Shown: positions 9,430-24,400, counted from the first letter of the stretch. The stretch is DNA of 64,000 bases from Sceloporus undulatus (GCF_019175285.1 NC_056522.1:61803468-61867467), one strand, 5' to 3'. Notes: generated by a model not told the origin, from the sequence alone. Program-made: numbers and translations.

Positions 9430-12400
9430 GTAATGGGAGGAGCCCCGTCGCAGCCTTCCCTCGCCCGGGAGCGGAGGGGGCTCAGGCTGCGGCCGCACTG
9501 AAGGAAAACCCGGTTTGAGAGACTGGATTGTTTCCCCAGTGTGGCTGAGGCAGGGAGCGAGGAAGGAAGAGGGAATGCGTGTTGCTCTTGGAGAGGGGAA
9601 ATGGAGGCCGAAGCCTTCCTGTTCCCTTCAAGAGGAAGCTCTGGGCGGCGAAAGGGAGGAAGGGGAGGTTGTGTGGCCCCAGAATGGGGGGCTCTGGGGG
9701 GGGGAGTGGGAGAAAGAGAGAGCGGCTCAGTACCTTTCAGCCCAAGTTTCAAACGGTGCCCAGGCCCTCTGTGCCCGGCTCAGCTTCCTGCTTCTATTGT
9801 GGGCACAGACAGATCTCCACACCGTTAGGGTTCATGGAGGAGCCTTGCCAAGAACCGCCCCCCGAAGGCGAACGCCTGAGGGGCAACACAAGGCCAGGGA
9901 GACCAGGCCTCCTCCTTTCCCCCAGGGCACGGCCTACATTTCAACCTTCTGCCCCAAACGCCCTCCATTTTGAGCACAATCCAGAAGCATGGGCTGATAT
10001 TTATATGATCAGGATGAGCGGGTCTTCCCCTTCTTTCCCAGCCATGCCCTACATGTCAGTCCTCTTTCCAGGAGGGATTGCAAAATGCTCTCCATTTTGA
10101 GCACGACTGAGAAGCCTGGGTTTATATTGCTAGGCAGGTGCCCAGACATGTCCTCCTTTTCCATCAGAGGTCCTCCATGCCCACCTTCTGCCCAGGAAGG
10201 ATTCCCAAATGCCCTCTGTTTTGAGCATGCATTTATATTTCTGTGTGCCTTTACCCTTTATTTGGTCAGGTGCTACTTGTTCTCTTGAGTGTCCTCCGCA
10301 TGATGGGTGCCTGGTCCTCCTTTGCGGTGAGGACGTCTGGTCACCCTGAGAGAGAGAGAGAGAAGGGAGCCTGCTTCGCCCTCCCTTCATCTTTGATCTG
10401 GACCAGTGCTTCATGTGGAGGCCTCTTCCTTTGCCCCTTTCCCTCTCTCTCTCGCCCCCACCATGCTCTGCCTGCTGAAGCTGGATCCCCAGCTAGGCTC
10501 CAGGGGATTTGAGAAAGAAATCCTGCTGCATCCGGGGAAATCTCTCCTCTCCCCCCCCCCCCCCCCCTTACCCCCCCCTTGCGCAGCCTGGCAGCCCCTT
10601 TCCCGCAAGGTGCCTCTCAAAAAGGGGGGGGAAAGGGGGAGCCAGGGAAAAAATGGTTTCACGCAGAGTTAAGGAACGGAGGGAGATGTGAATGAGTGGG
10701 GGTCATTTAGGGTAATGCCAGGGAGGGTGGGGTGGAAGAAAGGGATGATGGGAAAGCAGCAGTTGTAGCTCCGGATCCAGCTAGTAGGCATCTTCTCGCC
10801 TGTCGTCATCTCGCAGCCCCAAGGAGCAGTTTTATCATGAAAAGGTTTAAAAAACAAACAAACAAACAAACACACACCCAAAATAATGCTCTGAGATAAA
10901 AACTCAAGGACTTAGTGGTTGTGTGGCCATTGGGGGAAAGAGCTTTTCTGAACCATCGTTTGCTTTTTAAAGCCATACGGACGTAGGAAATGTGGAGGAG
11001 AGTTATGCTTTTAGCTGTGCAGTGAGTGTACAGTATAAGTCAGTTGCTCTCCAGTGCCATCTAAAATAAGAACAGATAAGGCTGGAACAGTTGTCAGTGT
11101 TTCTCCCCTTGTGTGTCTTCTAGCCCACTGAGGAAATAGTAGTGTGTGCAGAAGTGCCCTCTGCAGGATGGGATGGGTACATTCTCAAAAACAATTTTTT
11201 TCCTGTGTGTACCTCATGCAGCAACCATAGTTTTTCTCTGCCTCCAAACAACTAACAAAAGAACTTAACGAAGGAGGAGCAAAGACATGAAACCAACACA
11301 TCAGTAGAAGTATAGTGTCTAGATCAAGGGACGTAATAGTGCTACTCCATTCTGCCTTGGTCAGACCTCACCTGGAATACTGTGTCCAGTTCTGGGCACC
11401 ACAATTCAAAATGGATGTTGAGAAGCTGGAGCATGTCCAGAGAAGGATGACCATAATGGTGAAGGGTCTGGAAACCTTGCCTTATGAGGAGCGACTTGGG
11501 GAGCTAGGTATGTTTTTCCTGGAGAAGAAAAAATTAAGAGGTGATATGATAGCCCTGTTTAAATATTTTATGGGATGTCATATTAAGGCTGGAGCAAGCT
11601 TGTTTTCTGCTGCTCCAGAGAACAGGAGCCAGAACAGTGGATTTAAATTACAGGAAAAGAGATTCCATCAAAACATTAGGAAGAGCTTCCTGACAGAGCT
11701 GTTCAACAGAGAAACACATACTCCCTTGAAGTGTGGTGGAGCCTCATTCTTTGGAGGTCTTTAAACGGATACTGGATGACCATCTCTCAGGGATGGTTTG
11801 ATTGTGGGTTTCTGCATGGCAGGGGGGTTGGACTGGATGGCCCTTGTGGTCTCCTCCAACTCTGATTGAATGTCAGTAGGCTTAGGAATTTCACTCTTAA
11901 TTTTACAAATACCATATATAGAAAGAATGTATAGCAGAAAGCTTGATAAGCATATAAATCTTGCAGTGGCTATTGGCTATTTGTACTATGTATATTTAGA
12001 ACCTAGAATGCTAACCTACATGATTCAGGAGTTGTGATGGAGTTGTTTCTTGTGATGGGTACTTACTAGGCACCTAATAGGAATTGTGTAGACCCCTGGA
12101 TGCTTGGCTTAATTTCTTTTGGGCCACCTGTACTGCACTTTGCCCTGTCCATTAAGTAATGAGAAGAAATCTCTAAACATTCAAAGCCCATTGATTTAGG
12201 AGATTCCACAAATCCTCTCACCAGGTGCAAACATTCATTCTTCCCAGCAGCACAAAGATCCTGTCTGCTGACTTCTCAGGGCATTGCAGCTAGCATCTTT
12301 CTTTCAACACATTCTTTATTAAAATGTTTATATTCTACCCTGTATCAGAAGTGTGTTTGCATACAGATAGTAAAACAACAATTTAAGGTAGTTTAAAACA

Positions 12401-15400
12401 ATGTGTGTGTATGTGCCTTCAGGTTGCCTGTCAAGATACAGTGATCCCATGAATTTCTCATAGAGTTTTCTTAGGCAAGGAATATTCAGAGGTGGTTTTG
12501 GCAGTTCTTTTCTCTGAAGTATAGCCTATAGCACCTGGTTTTCATTGGCTATCTCATCCAAGTACTAACCTGGGCTGATCCTGCTTAGCTTCAAAGAACA
12601 GATAGGACTGGGTGCCTTTTAGGATATGTTCCAAAGCAATATAATACATTTAAAATAGGAGTTGCAGCCTTTTGCATCGTATTGTTGTAAAAGAATACCA
12701 TGTACCCTGAGCCTAGTCCAAGGAACTCAAATCCCTGCAGCATATTTTCAGCCTGGAATTTTCCTGGTGGCAGATTCCTTGGATGTGTTGGGAAAAATTG
12801 AGGAGGGAGCAAGCTTGTTTTCTGCTGCTCCAGAGAACAGGACCCAGAACAATGGATGCAAGCTACAGGAAAAGAGATTCCACCTCAACATTAGGAAGAA
12901 CTTCCTGACAGTAAGGGCTGTTCAACAGTGGAACACACTTCCTCGGAGTGTAGTGGAGTCTCCTTGGAGGTCTTTAAGCAGAGGCTAGATGGCTATCTGT
13001 TGGGGATGCTTTGATTTGGATTTCCTGCATGGCAGGGGGTTGGACTGGATGGCCCTTGTGGTCTCTTCCAACTCTATGATTCTCTGAAAAATAGGAAAGA
13101 CAACACTCCAGAATCCTGTCAGCTATGAGAACAAGAGGAAAGAGGTCTGGGCTGCTACTTCTCTGTCTTCAATAGATCTGAGAAACCTATAACAGAGTAG
13201 TGTGTTTTTCTTCTTTTTTAAAAAAAAAACCCTATAGCTGGCTCTCTTCCTTCATGCAGTTACATGTTTTGCATTTTCAGTGGTTTACTAATAAAGTTGG
13301 GGTCATTTCCACTAGAAGCAGGATTAAGCTTCCCAGTACATGGACAAGCTTAGAGTTGGGGAGTTGGAAAAGGAGAAATCTTATTACAGCAACATGAAAT
13401 GAATGGAGCACATTAGTCTCATCTCCAAGTTCTTTGTGCATATCAGATGTCTTGCAGGGGAATTTCAGAGGTTGTGAAGATGGGCAGTTACAAGTAATGG
13501 GTGGCTACTCAGTCAGATTAAAATTCTGTGACTAAATTAAAATGATAATTTCCTCATAGTAGAAAGCAAATGTCTTTTTTGTGAAGTTGAAGATTTCACA
13601 AGATGTCAGTCACAAATGCTGGTGAAACATCAGGAATAAACTCTTCCAGAATATGGCCACATAGTCCGAAACCCCCACAGAAATGTCTTTTTTCTGAAAG
13701 CAGAAGCCAAATTGGATAAAACAGAGTCTGCACATTAGTGAAGCATACAGATGCTTTCCATATGTCCTGGGCTAGCTGCTGGATGTGGAACAAGAGAGAA
13801 GGGGTACAAATAGTTGAAGCAATGGAAAGTTATACTGTTTCCCTCTCCATAGTATGGCATCATAAAATCAGGGTGCTGAGCAAACTGCTTGAGTGCTAGT
13901 GTCACAAATCACAGCCTTTGCTTGGTAAAGGAATTGATTTAAAATTTGTTCAGTCCTTCAATGTACTATTAAATTACCAAATTTGTTGGATATATTACAG
14001 AATAAAACATTCCCTACTCCTGGGAGTTGGCAGCAAGACCAAAAAAGAAACAGAAAGACTGAACAGTCTGGCTAAACAGGTTTGTTAGACCTGCCTGCTT
14101 ACTTTACAGAAAAACCTTACATGATCTTACAAGAAAACTCATTTGCAAGACAGTTTTAGTGAAGCAACTGCTTATTACCTGTCATACTATAAAACAACAT
14201 GAAAGGTCAAATATTGTTCTGACAGGAGAGTCTTGTGTTTGCTTGGAGAGTTTCACATTTGTTGTGGCCTGTGCTTTCATAAACTAGATACCAGTTCATT
14301 AGGTGAATGAAATTCAGATATAAACCAGGGGTCCACAGGAAGCAAAATATTGAATTCATGACAATATATAGCTTAAAGATATACAATGTAAATGCAGTGA
14401 TCACTCGACTCACAACAGCTCTAAATGTTGATGATGATGACAATGATAACTAAGTTTTCTTCATTTGAACAAGCCCTACTTCGTTGGATGTTTTGACTAA
14501 TATACCAGAACCTCAAAATAGTATTTTATGGATTTGTTTAAACAATTTAGATTGGAAACATTCCAGCAAGCATACAAGGATAATAAAATACTGTACACAG
14601 TAAAACTGACTACTACGAAAGTACATTTTCTGTGAAATAGATGGAAGGCAGGCCAGCATACAGTTAAATTATCAAATTTATATCTAAAAATTAAAATGGT
14701 TGGACCATGTGGAATAGCAGAGGTAAATGGTTCTTGGCTGGAATTACATTTTGAACTGCTTAAAATTTGAGCTGAATTTTTCCTTTCAGGTTTGTATAGT
14801 ACAGTATTGTAAAAATGAACTAGCACACTGTGCATTTTGTACTGAAATTGGAAGAGACTTGAGTTAATTTACTGAAATAAGAACCTTTTCAGACAAGTTT
14901 TTATCAGGTTGTAAAAATGCAGCATCTTGAATGACTTCATTTTTTTTACAGTCATAATAGTGTGCTCTGAATCTCATCCCCAACCCCAAAAGCTGAATCT
15001 TTTCACAGTGTGCTAGTTCATTGCTAATCTTTTACCCCCAGTCTTACTGCTAATAGTCTCTAGTTTGCAGAAATGTCACCATATGCTATTAAGTATACAA
15101 AGAAGGAACTGCTCCATCAAATATATGGGTATGAAATGTCTCTGTTGAGGGCATGGTAATGAAATCTCAGGACTTTCATTTGTGTAATTCTGGACTGCAT
15201 TTGCCTAGTCCAGGAATAACTGCTGTACAGTTGAGTCCTCTATTTTTTGCTAGCTTGCCTGTCCATACATACCTATATTAGTCATTTGTTACACAGCAGG
15301 GGCCTCATGGGAAGTTCCTTTGAATGTGCAGCCTTGCAATCTGGATCCCTGGGAGTGGTTCTTATTCATCACAAATAGGCCAGAGGTTATAGTCAAGCCT

Positions 15401-18400
15401 CCATAACAATTCCTTCTGTTATTAGGCCTGGGAATGTGCCATAGCTTTCGTAAAGGTATTTACCATGCATCTTAGAAACTATTGTGTGGTATACAATTTA
15501 TTAAAATAAATACAATAAACAGTATGATACTCCTCTATAGAGGCTTCTGTATTTGTGCAGTATGGAATAAATTGATTGGATTATGATCTGAAATAAAACA
15601 CAATCTCACTGATTTTTGGCTGCAGATTTTAGGTGGACGCTAAAACAGGACATTCTGGAGAGATTACTGGTGGTCTTAGATCCAAAGCCCCTCTGTTCAT
15701 TGAAAATGGAATAGGTACTGTAGTTTCCTCCCCACTGAAACAGATAGGGACAGGTAGAAGAATTAGATTGGAAAATCGCCAGAGAATCCTACATGAGTGG
15801 GGAGATCATACCTTACCTTGTGTCCAATAAGTCACAGGTAGCCCACCATTAATTCCTTCTGCCACATCATTTCCCCTGATTGCTCTGCTCAACAAATGGC
15901 TTTTACTGTAATCCTGGAAGCAATTGCTAATGAGTAAACTGTATAGAACATAGTGGGGGTACTTCTAAGAAAACTGCATAGGATTGTGCATTTTGTGTTA
16001 GTCTGTCTTTGCCACAAAATCCTCTTGACAATATAAGGAACAATGTGTTTATGGTGATGAACATTTTATAAGCAACTGTATACTATATGCTTCTGTCTAC
16101 AAAAGAACATACCAAACATAATGTGATAGATGTTATAAACTAACAACGTCTGAGAATCCCCCTGCCCTTCTAGAAACCAGATCCAAGAATTATGACAGCA
16201 GGGAAAGAACTGAGATCTTGGTTAGAAAGGATTGGCAAATCAGATAAAATCTTGGATGGACATTAATGCTTTATTTATATAGATAATTTTTATTAATTGA
16301 ATTCATAAATCTATAAATTAGTCATGGTTGGGCCATTAACAAATAATTTATACAGCTTCCAACAATTCATATTTAACTTTGCTTGTTAATATTTCTTGAT
16401 GGACCCTCACACTTCTTACAATACTCATCTGCTTCTTTTTTTCAGTATTATCCTTATGTGCAGTGTGCTTTCATATGTATATAGAGTTTAAAGTAGTTTG
16501 CTAATGAAGCAATCCTTTTCCAAATGTCTTGGCAGCAGTATCTCTGGACAGAAACTAGTTGTACCAGGCAACACATCACAGTGTTGTGAAAGCATTGGAG
16601 AGGGTACCGACTGGAATGCAAATTCTCTCTAAGAGAGTGCTGTTAAAGTTTGTAGCACTGAATCTTTTTAAGGAGAAACTCTTTTGAGAAAGTTGAAATA
16701 TTGCAGGGATCAGTTGGAAGATAGGAATTTCTCCTGATTACAGTGCAGATAGAAAACTTCCTTCGTGTAAGCCAACTGGAAACTACACTCAAACCCACTC
16801 TGAAATATGGAGAAACCCATCTATGACTTTGCTTGATCTTTTGTTCTTAACCCTGGTATAAAAACTGCCAATGTCCTGAGAAGGGAAGCCACTGCCCATC
16901 CCTTCTAAGCCTGCTTAGTATTGTGTTAACTCCAAGCCCTAGTTCGCAGTAATGCTGAGTATGCTGAACAACATGCAAGCTCAGCTGGTGCTCCTGATGT
17001 CCTTTACATGCTGGGTAACATATCTGTACCAGATGTTTGTCTCTTATGGTTATGCTTCTTGGCTAATCAAAATTACAGGAACTATAATGGATGGAACAAG
17101 TGAGGAGTCAGTCAGAGTGTGAGACCAATGATATTCTTGTTCTTCAGTGTGTAATAGAAGTTGCTGTATAATTATTTACTTTTCAGTTTAAAAAATTACC
17201 TGTTTTTTCTGTCATGACATGTTTGTCTTGTGAGTAATTTGTACTGTTCAGAGCAGAGTGGGCAAAGTAGAGCCCATACAAATCAGATTATACCCTCCAC
17301 CATCTAGAGGTGTTTTAGGATTATGGGGCATCTTTTCATAAACAGGAGTGGTTTCTGTACACTGTCTTGCTGGGGAATAGAAACCTCTCCTTGGCCCTTA
17401 ACAGGCCAAGAATGTCACAAAATCCCCCAGTGGCCCCAAGAGGGTACAGGGATCATTTAAAGTTAATTTTTTCTTAAAGCTAAGAGTGTGGGGGAGATAT
17501 GCCCCCTCCATATATGATGAAGGATGTATGTAGCCCCATTTAGAGTGCTGCTTTTCAAGCTAAAATGAAGAAGTAAAATGACACAGAAGCAATCCTGAAT
17601 GTGGTTTGTTGGGGGTATTTAAAAAAAATTCTCTTTGTTTAGGACCTCAGCTGAGTGCACAACTAGAAGGTTGGCTTTCCCAAGTACAGTCTACGAAAAG
17701 ACCTGCTAGAGCCATTATTGCACCGTAAGTTCTCTCTCTCTCTCCCCTTCTCTAGCATCAACACATGTTGAGTATTTTAAAAAGGGTTGTGTTGAGAATT
17801 CACACCCAAACATTTGGATGTTTGCAGGGGAAATGGGCTGAAATCTTCTCTAGCCCAGGTTTTTTGTTTTGTTTGTTTATTTGTTTTTGGGGTATATATT
17901 ATCTCTCTTAGTTTCTCTCATCAACTGGTATTTTGGGTGTCATTACTTTAAATCTTTAATCTACATATGTTGGATACTTTAATACCTTACATTTACTTCC
18001 ATTGAAATCAGTGGGATTTAAGTTCAAACATTTGCATGAATGGATAACAAAAAACACAGGACCTCTTCCTGTAAACATTCATTTGTTCATATGCATACAA
18101 TATCTGGTGAGCTTTTTCCTGAACAGTGTCTCTGTGGAAGGTGGAGAAAAGAATAGAGGATTAAACTTTCTATAACTCTTTCACACACATGTCCACTGTT
18201 CAGGTAGATGCTGAGCTGTGAGGCACTTAGCATGCCAGTTGATGAAGCAAGAATAGTAAACTTTTCTTTCCCAGTCCATCTAGCTGACAGAACAGGCAGA
18301 GTGGCTTTCATCTTACTGTTGCTTAGTTTTTTCTGTGGTGTTCTGTGGTGTCCATGACTTCTCTGCTTAGCAAAGAGCTAAGAGGTGCAAAAATGTAATG

Positions 18401-21400
18401 GGATTGATTTAGGACACTGATGCCTGAATGAACAAGCTTCTCCTACCCTCTTGCTTTTTTTGAAGGATTTTTCCTTTACTCATGGTTTTTAGAAGGAGGA
18501 AGTGCCTTGATGGAGAGGCTTGGTGGGTTGGATCAGGCCTATAGGCCAGGGTTCCTCACCAGGATTGTGCATGTATCTTCTATCTAAAAGTTACACAAGT
18601 ACATTGAGCTGTTCCATTGTTTTCACTGTACCAACTGAGCATGTTGCTCTTCCCTTCTGCTGTCACATTTTTCAAGTTTGGTTTATATGTATACTGTTGT
18701 CAGTTTCTTTCTAATGTCAACAAATAAATCTGTCTGTATAGGCAGTAATGAAGTGATGGTCTCTATACACTGAAATTAATTCTGTTGTTCTGTCTGTTTT
18801 TGGTAGACATGCAGGTTATACTTACTGTGGATCTTGTGCAGCTCATGCTTACAAACAAGTGGATCCTTCAATCACGTAAGTAGCATGAGAAAAATGTTAC
18901 AGTTAGTGCCACAGATATTGATCTCTACAGGTGCTATACCAGATCCAGTAGTCAACACATTCCCCATCTGCTTTAAGACTAAAAGGTGTTATTTTACAGG
19001 CAGAGACCAAACTGGATTTCTCAGAAAAGGGTTCAGCACTTGTCAGAAGAAAAATGGGTTTGATACAGAGAAGGGACAGTGCAACAGTTCTTGTCATTTC
19101 TTTCTTTCCTCTTCAACCTTCCAAAAAACTTTTAATAGTTGAGTCCTTTCTTGAACAGCATGTGAAATGGCTCTGGATGATAAGCTGCAAAGAAATCTCC
19201 TTTGACAGAAAAAGAAACTCCATAGGAAGGCTAAATTAAAAATCAGCCCATAGGAAATAGTGTATGACTTTTCTCTAGTCCTTAGTATGGTGAGCAAATT
19301 TTGAAACAATGTGGTGGATTATTTTAAGGAAAGTATACTTTTTAGATAATATGCACATGGGCTAAATATGCACATGGGCTAATGTAGGTTTGGGGAATCT
19401 GTGGCCTTCCAGATTTTGAACTTTATGTGTATAACTTCATCGGCCCCAGCTGGTATGTCCAGTTGTCAGGAATTATGGGAATTGATATCCAACAACTTCT
19501 GGAGGGCCCTTAAGTTTCCCAATCCACAGTTTAATGCTTTATGCATCTTCAGTGTCAAAAGCAAAACATGTAACACTTATATTCCCTTTTTCTCTCCCTG
19601 CTTCGTTTCTCATTCTTATATCACCTTCAGCATTGTTCTTACCAACAGGTTATGAAACCTTATGGGATCCATATCAGACAAATAAACACTTATATAAAGT
19701 CATTCCTGTGAAAACTAGGTGATTTTAACCATATAGATGCTGTTGCTCTTGTTGTGTGAATGTGTCCAGAATTGCTTTGAACTGTGTTCAGCCATCTTCA
19801 TTCACATACTTGGCTTTCCATATGATTCAGTACATGGCTGCCAATCACACTACTGTATAAGGTAAAATGAAAAAAGATGAGGGATATTTCAAAGTCATCC
19901 TACTTTGATCCTTTCTCTCCCTCCCACCCCTGCCCTTCAGTATGAAATGTCCTTACTCAATACATAGGCAAGGGTGTGTGTCTGTACACAAGAACATTCA
20001 CGCTTATAGTAGAGCTTTTCTCCTCTATTTAGAAAAATGGAAAAAAAATTTCTGTGGAGTAGACAATAGCTAATATTGCACCTTTTATATGAATCATTTT
20101 TAGACGGCGAATCTTCATCCTTGGGCCTTCCCATCATGTGCCCCTCTCCCGATGTGCACTTTCCAGTGTGGATATATATAGAACACCCCTATATGATCTG
20201 CGAATTGATCAAAAGGGTAATTGTATATAAAGAATACAACTCTTGCGGTACAAAACAAAACAAAATCTTAGGAAGCTTTTAATTCATTACTACCTTTGTG
20301 GCTTTGCATTTTGGCCGACTTACCACTGAATGTTTCACATAAAAATCTTCACTGTATTTATGTAGGCTGTGATGCAGATGCAAGTACTGTTAACATAGGC
20401 TAATGTCTCCAAAAATAGAATGCAAGAGGTGTTTTTCATTAATTTTGGGAACCAGTTATTCTAGATTAGTTTGCACATGTTGGATCTGAAAATCACTGTT
20501 ACACCATTTTCTGATTCAGAAGTCTAGAATTTAAATTGGTTTTCAAGCGGGTTTCTCTTTGAGTCTTTATAGGAGCTTGATAGAAACAATCCAAAAATGA
20601 CTTGGAGTTTTAATTATCTACAAAATTTGTAGAATAGATATGAAAAATGTCCAACAATGTCAGATGCAGCCTGTTGTGTTAGCAGTTCTTTGGAGTTGTC
20701 TAATTCTGTAAGGTGTTGGAATTTCATGGTATGACTTTTACCATACTAGAAACACACAGCAATGAGTTTATTCTGGGCATTTATTCTGGTACTTTATGTT
20801 GGCTAAATTTTATTACTGGTTTTATGATGGCTGAAAGCATAGGGCTGTCAGCTTGTTTATATTTTTAAATGTGTGAGTTCATTTTTGTCTGGTTGGCATG
20901 GCAGGTTGCCTTTGTTTAAAGTAAATATACAATAAATGATTGATTTATAAAGATGTTTAGTTTATTATAAGGGAAAATGTTTTTGTACAGTTGGTTCTCC
21001 GTATCTTTGTCCACATATTCAAACATCCGCAGTTATGTGGACGAATCTTGATTTTTCCATTTTATAAAAGGGATACCATTTTAGTATACCATTGTATTTA
21101 ATGGGATGAACATCCACAGATTTTGATATCCAGGTTGATGGGGGAGGGGTGGTCCTGGAACCAAACACCATTAGATACCAAGGGCCCATTGTACATATGC
21201 TTCTGTTATAGATGCTAGATTGAAATTTTTTTCAGCAGGGCATTCTTCAGTCTAGGGGCAGCTGCAGAGGAAGTCCTTCGGGTGACAGTTGCTAACTAAG
21301 GCACGTTGCAGATGGTCCTAAGAGGTGCCGTCCTTGCGCCGCGATTACGCATGAGGGGCGGCGCTTCCGGACGCGCCTTGCCCCTCGCGCGTAACCGATA

Positions 21401-24400
21401 CGTCAAGATAGCGGCGCCCTATACAGATGGGCGCCGCCATCTTGACGTAGCGGACACTCTGCGTCCGCACGTCCCAACCCAGAAGAGACGTCGCGAGTGC
21501 GTGCTTTGGCACTTGCGACGTCTCTTCCGGGTTGCCGGAAGGAGCGCGATTTTCGCACTCCTTTTTTGCAGCGCAGAGGAGTCGTGCGGTTTGGCTGCTG
21601 TGGCTCCTCCATGCTGCAACCGACAGCGGCCTGAGACTGCCCCTTTTGGGCGGTCTGTAACAGGCCTTAGTCAGGGCTAACTGAGGTAAATGTCTCAAAG
21701 TGGACCTGTATGGGGCAGATTATACAGGTGGAGGTGATTCTGTGGGTAATCTGGACTCAAACCATGTGGTGCTTTAAAGGTATTAACCAACATTTTGTAC
21801 CTTGACAAGAAACTAATCAACAGCCAATTGAGTGATTTTAATACTGGTTTATGATCACTCCTGGATATACCATTAACCAATGTGGGTGCTGTGTTTTGAA
21901 CTAATTGAGGTTTCCAAACGTGGTACAGATTGGCTCAATGTATAGCACATTGCAAAAGTCCAGCCTTGAGGTTACCAACACATGCCTTACCATCTTTAGT
22001 TCTCCCAGCTCTAGGAAGAGGCACAGCTGGCATAACAGGTGGAGCTGATAATAAGCAGTCCTGTCTGTAACATCTTTCTGAGTTGTCATTTGGAGTGATG
22101 AATCCAAAAACGCTCCCACGCTGCAAACACAGTCTTTCAGGAGGAGTATAACACTATCCAGGACTGGTTGACAAACCCCCAAAACTAGGTTAGAACTCTT
22201 GACAATAAGCACCTCTGTCTTGTCTGAATTAGGCTTCAGTTCATTTTCCTCATCCAACCCATTACCTCCTCTAGGCATTCATTTAGAAGAGACACATTAT
22301 CCTTAGCAGAGGCTGGTTTTAGAGACATGGCGAAATATATTTGGTGTCATCAACATACCAATAGCACCCTCCCCATGACTCCGGCTGATTCCTCCCAGCG
22401 GTTTTATGTAGATGTTGAATAGCATTGGGAATAGAATGATACCCTGTGGTATGCCATATGATAGCTCCTTTTTTGAGGAGCATCTATCCCCAAGCACCAC
22501 CATCTGGAACCTGCCTGAGAGATAGGACCAGAAGCACTGAAGCATAGTGCTTCCGATTCCTTAGTTCCCCAGGTGTTCGAGAAAGTTACCATGGTCAATG
22601 GCATTATGTATATGCTTGTCTATAAATTGAGTAAATTATGTCCAAAAATTGACCCCAAAATCCCAGGTTGACTTATTTAGGGGGAAGTATAATAATGTGA
22701 TAGCAGATCTTTCAGATTTCCCCATGCAGTCTATATACCTGTTTATTTCTCTTTCACCAAGCAAAAAGAGTCCTGGGAGACTGATTGCTTTTAAACAAAC
22801 AAACATAGTCCTTCCTCCGCCCACTGTCTGGGGAGTAAAGGATGAAACAAAAGCTGAAACGCTGAAGCAAAAAACCTGTTAGAGGCTCTCTTGCCACATG
22901 CGCACATACACACACCGAAGGAGCCTACAAGTTTTACCCTCAATCCATAATTTTGGCCCAAAAACCTACCCTCCACTTCTAGATGACTTATAGTCATGGA
23001 TATATGGTAAATGCGACTGAGAGGTCCAAAAGAGGTTAACACTCAGGAAAGATCATCCACTAAGGTGACCATAGCAGTCTTAACTCATTCTCTAAAGCCA
23101 GTTTGAAATGGGTCTAGGTAACTTGAATCATCCAAGGCTGCCTGGACCTGGGAGGTATCTGCCCTCTTGATAACCTTGTCCAGAAAAAGGAGACTTGATA
23201 CTGGTCGATAGTTGTTTAATTCCAGGGAGTCCAGGAAGGTCTTTTTTAAAGAAGTGGCTGTACCATCGCTTCTTTTAAACAAGATGGGAGACTTGCCTCT
23301 CTGAGATGTTAGTAATATATTGTAATTGAGATCTAATTGCATCTTGTCCCTGGACAGCTAGCCAGCCAAGGAGGTCAGGGATTGAGAGGGCAAATTGACT
23401 TCCTTACTTGCCCCAGCAGTTTGTTCACATCAGTGGTACTCACCTGTTGAAACTGATCCAGTGTAATTCTACTCACAGAGTCGCTGGACACGCTATTGTC
23501 AATTCCTGCTATAATGATGGCATCTAAGTCATCTCTTATCTGAGTGATTTTATCTGTGAAGTGATTGTTAAAACCATCACAGTAAACTGCTGAAGGCGGT
23601 AGAATTTTATTAAAGAGGGAGGGTGCTTGAAAAATCTCTCACCACCCTGAATAGTCCAGCTGGATGGGAATTCGCTAATGAAATAGGTGCAGAGAAGAAG
23701 GTTTTTTTCACTGCACATATTGCCACTTTATAGGAACAAAGATATTCCTTATATCATGTCTTGAGTTTTCCACCCACTGTGCTGCAATTGTCCTTTTTGT
23801 TTCAGCTCCTCAAGGTCCACTGTATATCAAGGAGAGTACATTTGGGAGCCCTAGTCAGAGCTTGGTTCCATCTATTGACCAGCAGGATCATCTGTGCTGC
23901 CAGCCCTAAACCCTCTAGGCTTTCTAGAATCCCAAAGGACCCATTAGCTTTCGAGGGCAGACCATCTTAATAGGTCTACCACCCATACAGAAGCAGATAG
24001 TAGTCGTGACATTAGCTCTGAACAGAAAATGATCTGTTCATGACAACTCTGAGGTGTTAATCACTTCCACTGACAGACCTGTTTGCTCCAAGCTGAAAAC
24101 AGCATTAAAAGTGTGACCTGTTGCATTTCTGGGTTCTGAAACCATTTGGGTTAGGCCCACCATTATCATGGATGCCATGAGCTCCCAAGCTGCACCTGAC
24201 AGACTGGTCTCAAGTTGGATGTTTAAATCGTCCAACATCAAACTGGGCAATTTCAGCACCAGTTCTGAGACCATTTTCATGAGCTTGGCTGGGGGTCTAT
24301 TAGGGAGTAGGGTAGATAATACACTAACAGAATCCCCAATCTATCCCTGTATACTTGTATCTGAATGCTATGCTTTCTTGAGTTTATCCAACTGCTTGGA

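Larger units (their letters stand above)
9430..17642 (+). other. MEMO1 intron 1
   Basis: The 8.2-kb intron starts inside the CpG island. It contains hAT-like tandem units (9895-10348), a C-rich low-complexity tract (about 10551-10578), CR1 LINE 3' ends (11315-11873 and 12785-13086) and a 5S-type SINE (12400-12625). From about 13.1 to 17.6 kb I see no recognisable element or exon, only AT-rich unique-looking sequence with short frames. Confidence 0.8.

Noticed and set aside
8933-10672. Many open frames over 90 codons in and after the CpG island
   Set aside because: High GC content leaves few stop codons; only the 61-base MEMO1 exon 1 is supported by homology.
12520-12620. 5S rRNA gene
   Set aside because: Only part of 5S is matched, with many differences, and it is fused to a SINE tail.
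21306-21698. Open frames on both strands in MEMO1 intron 4
   Set aside because: They mirror the hairpins of the CpG-rich foldback element.
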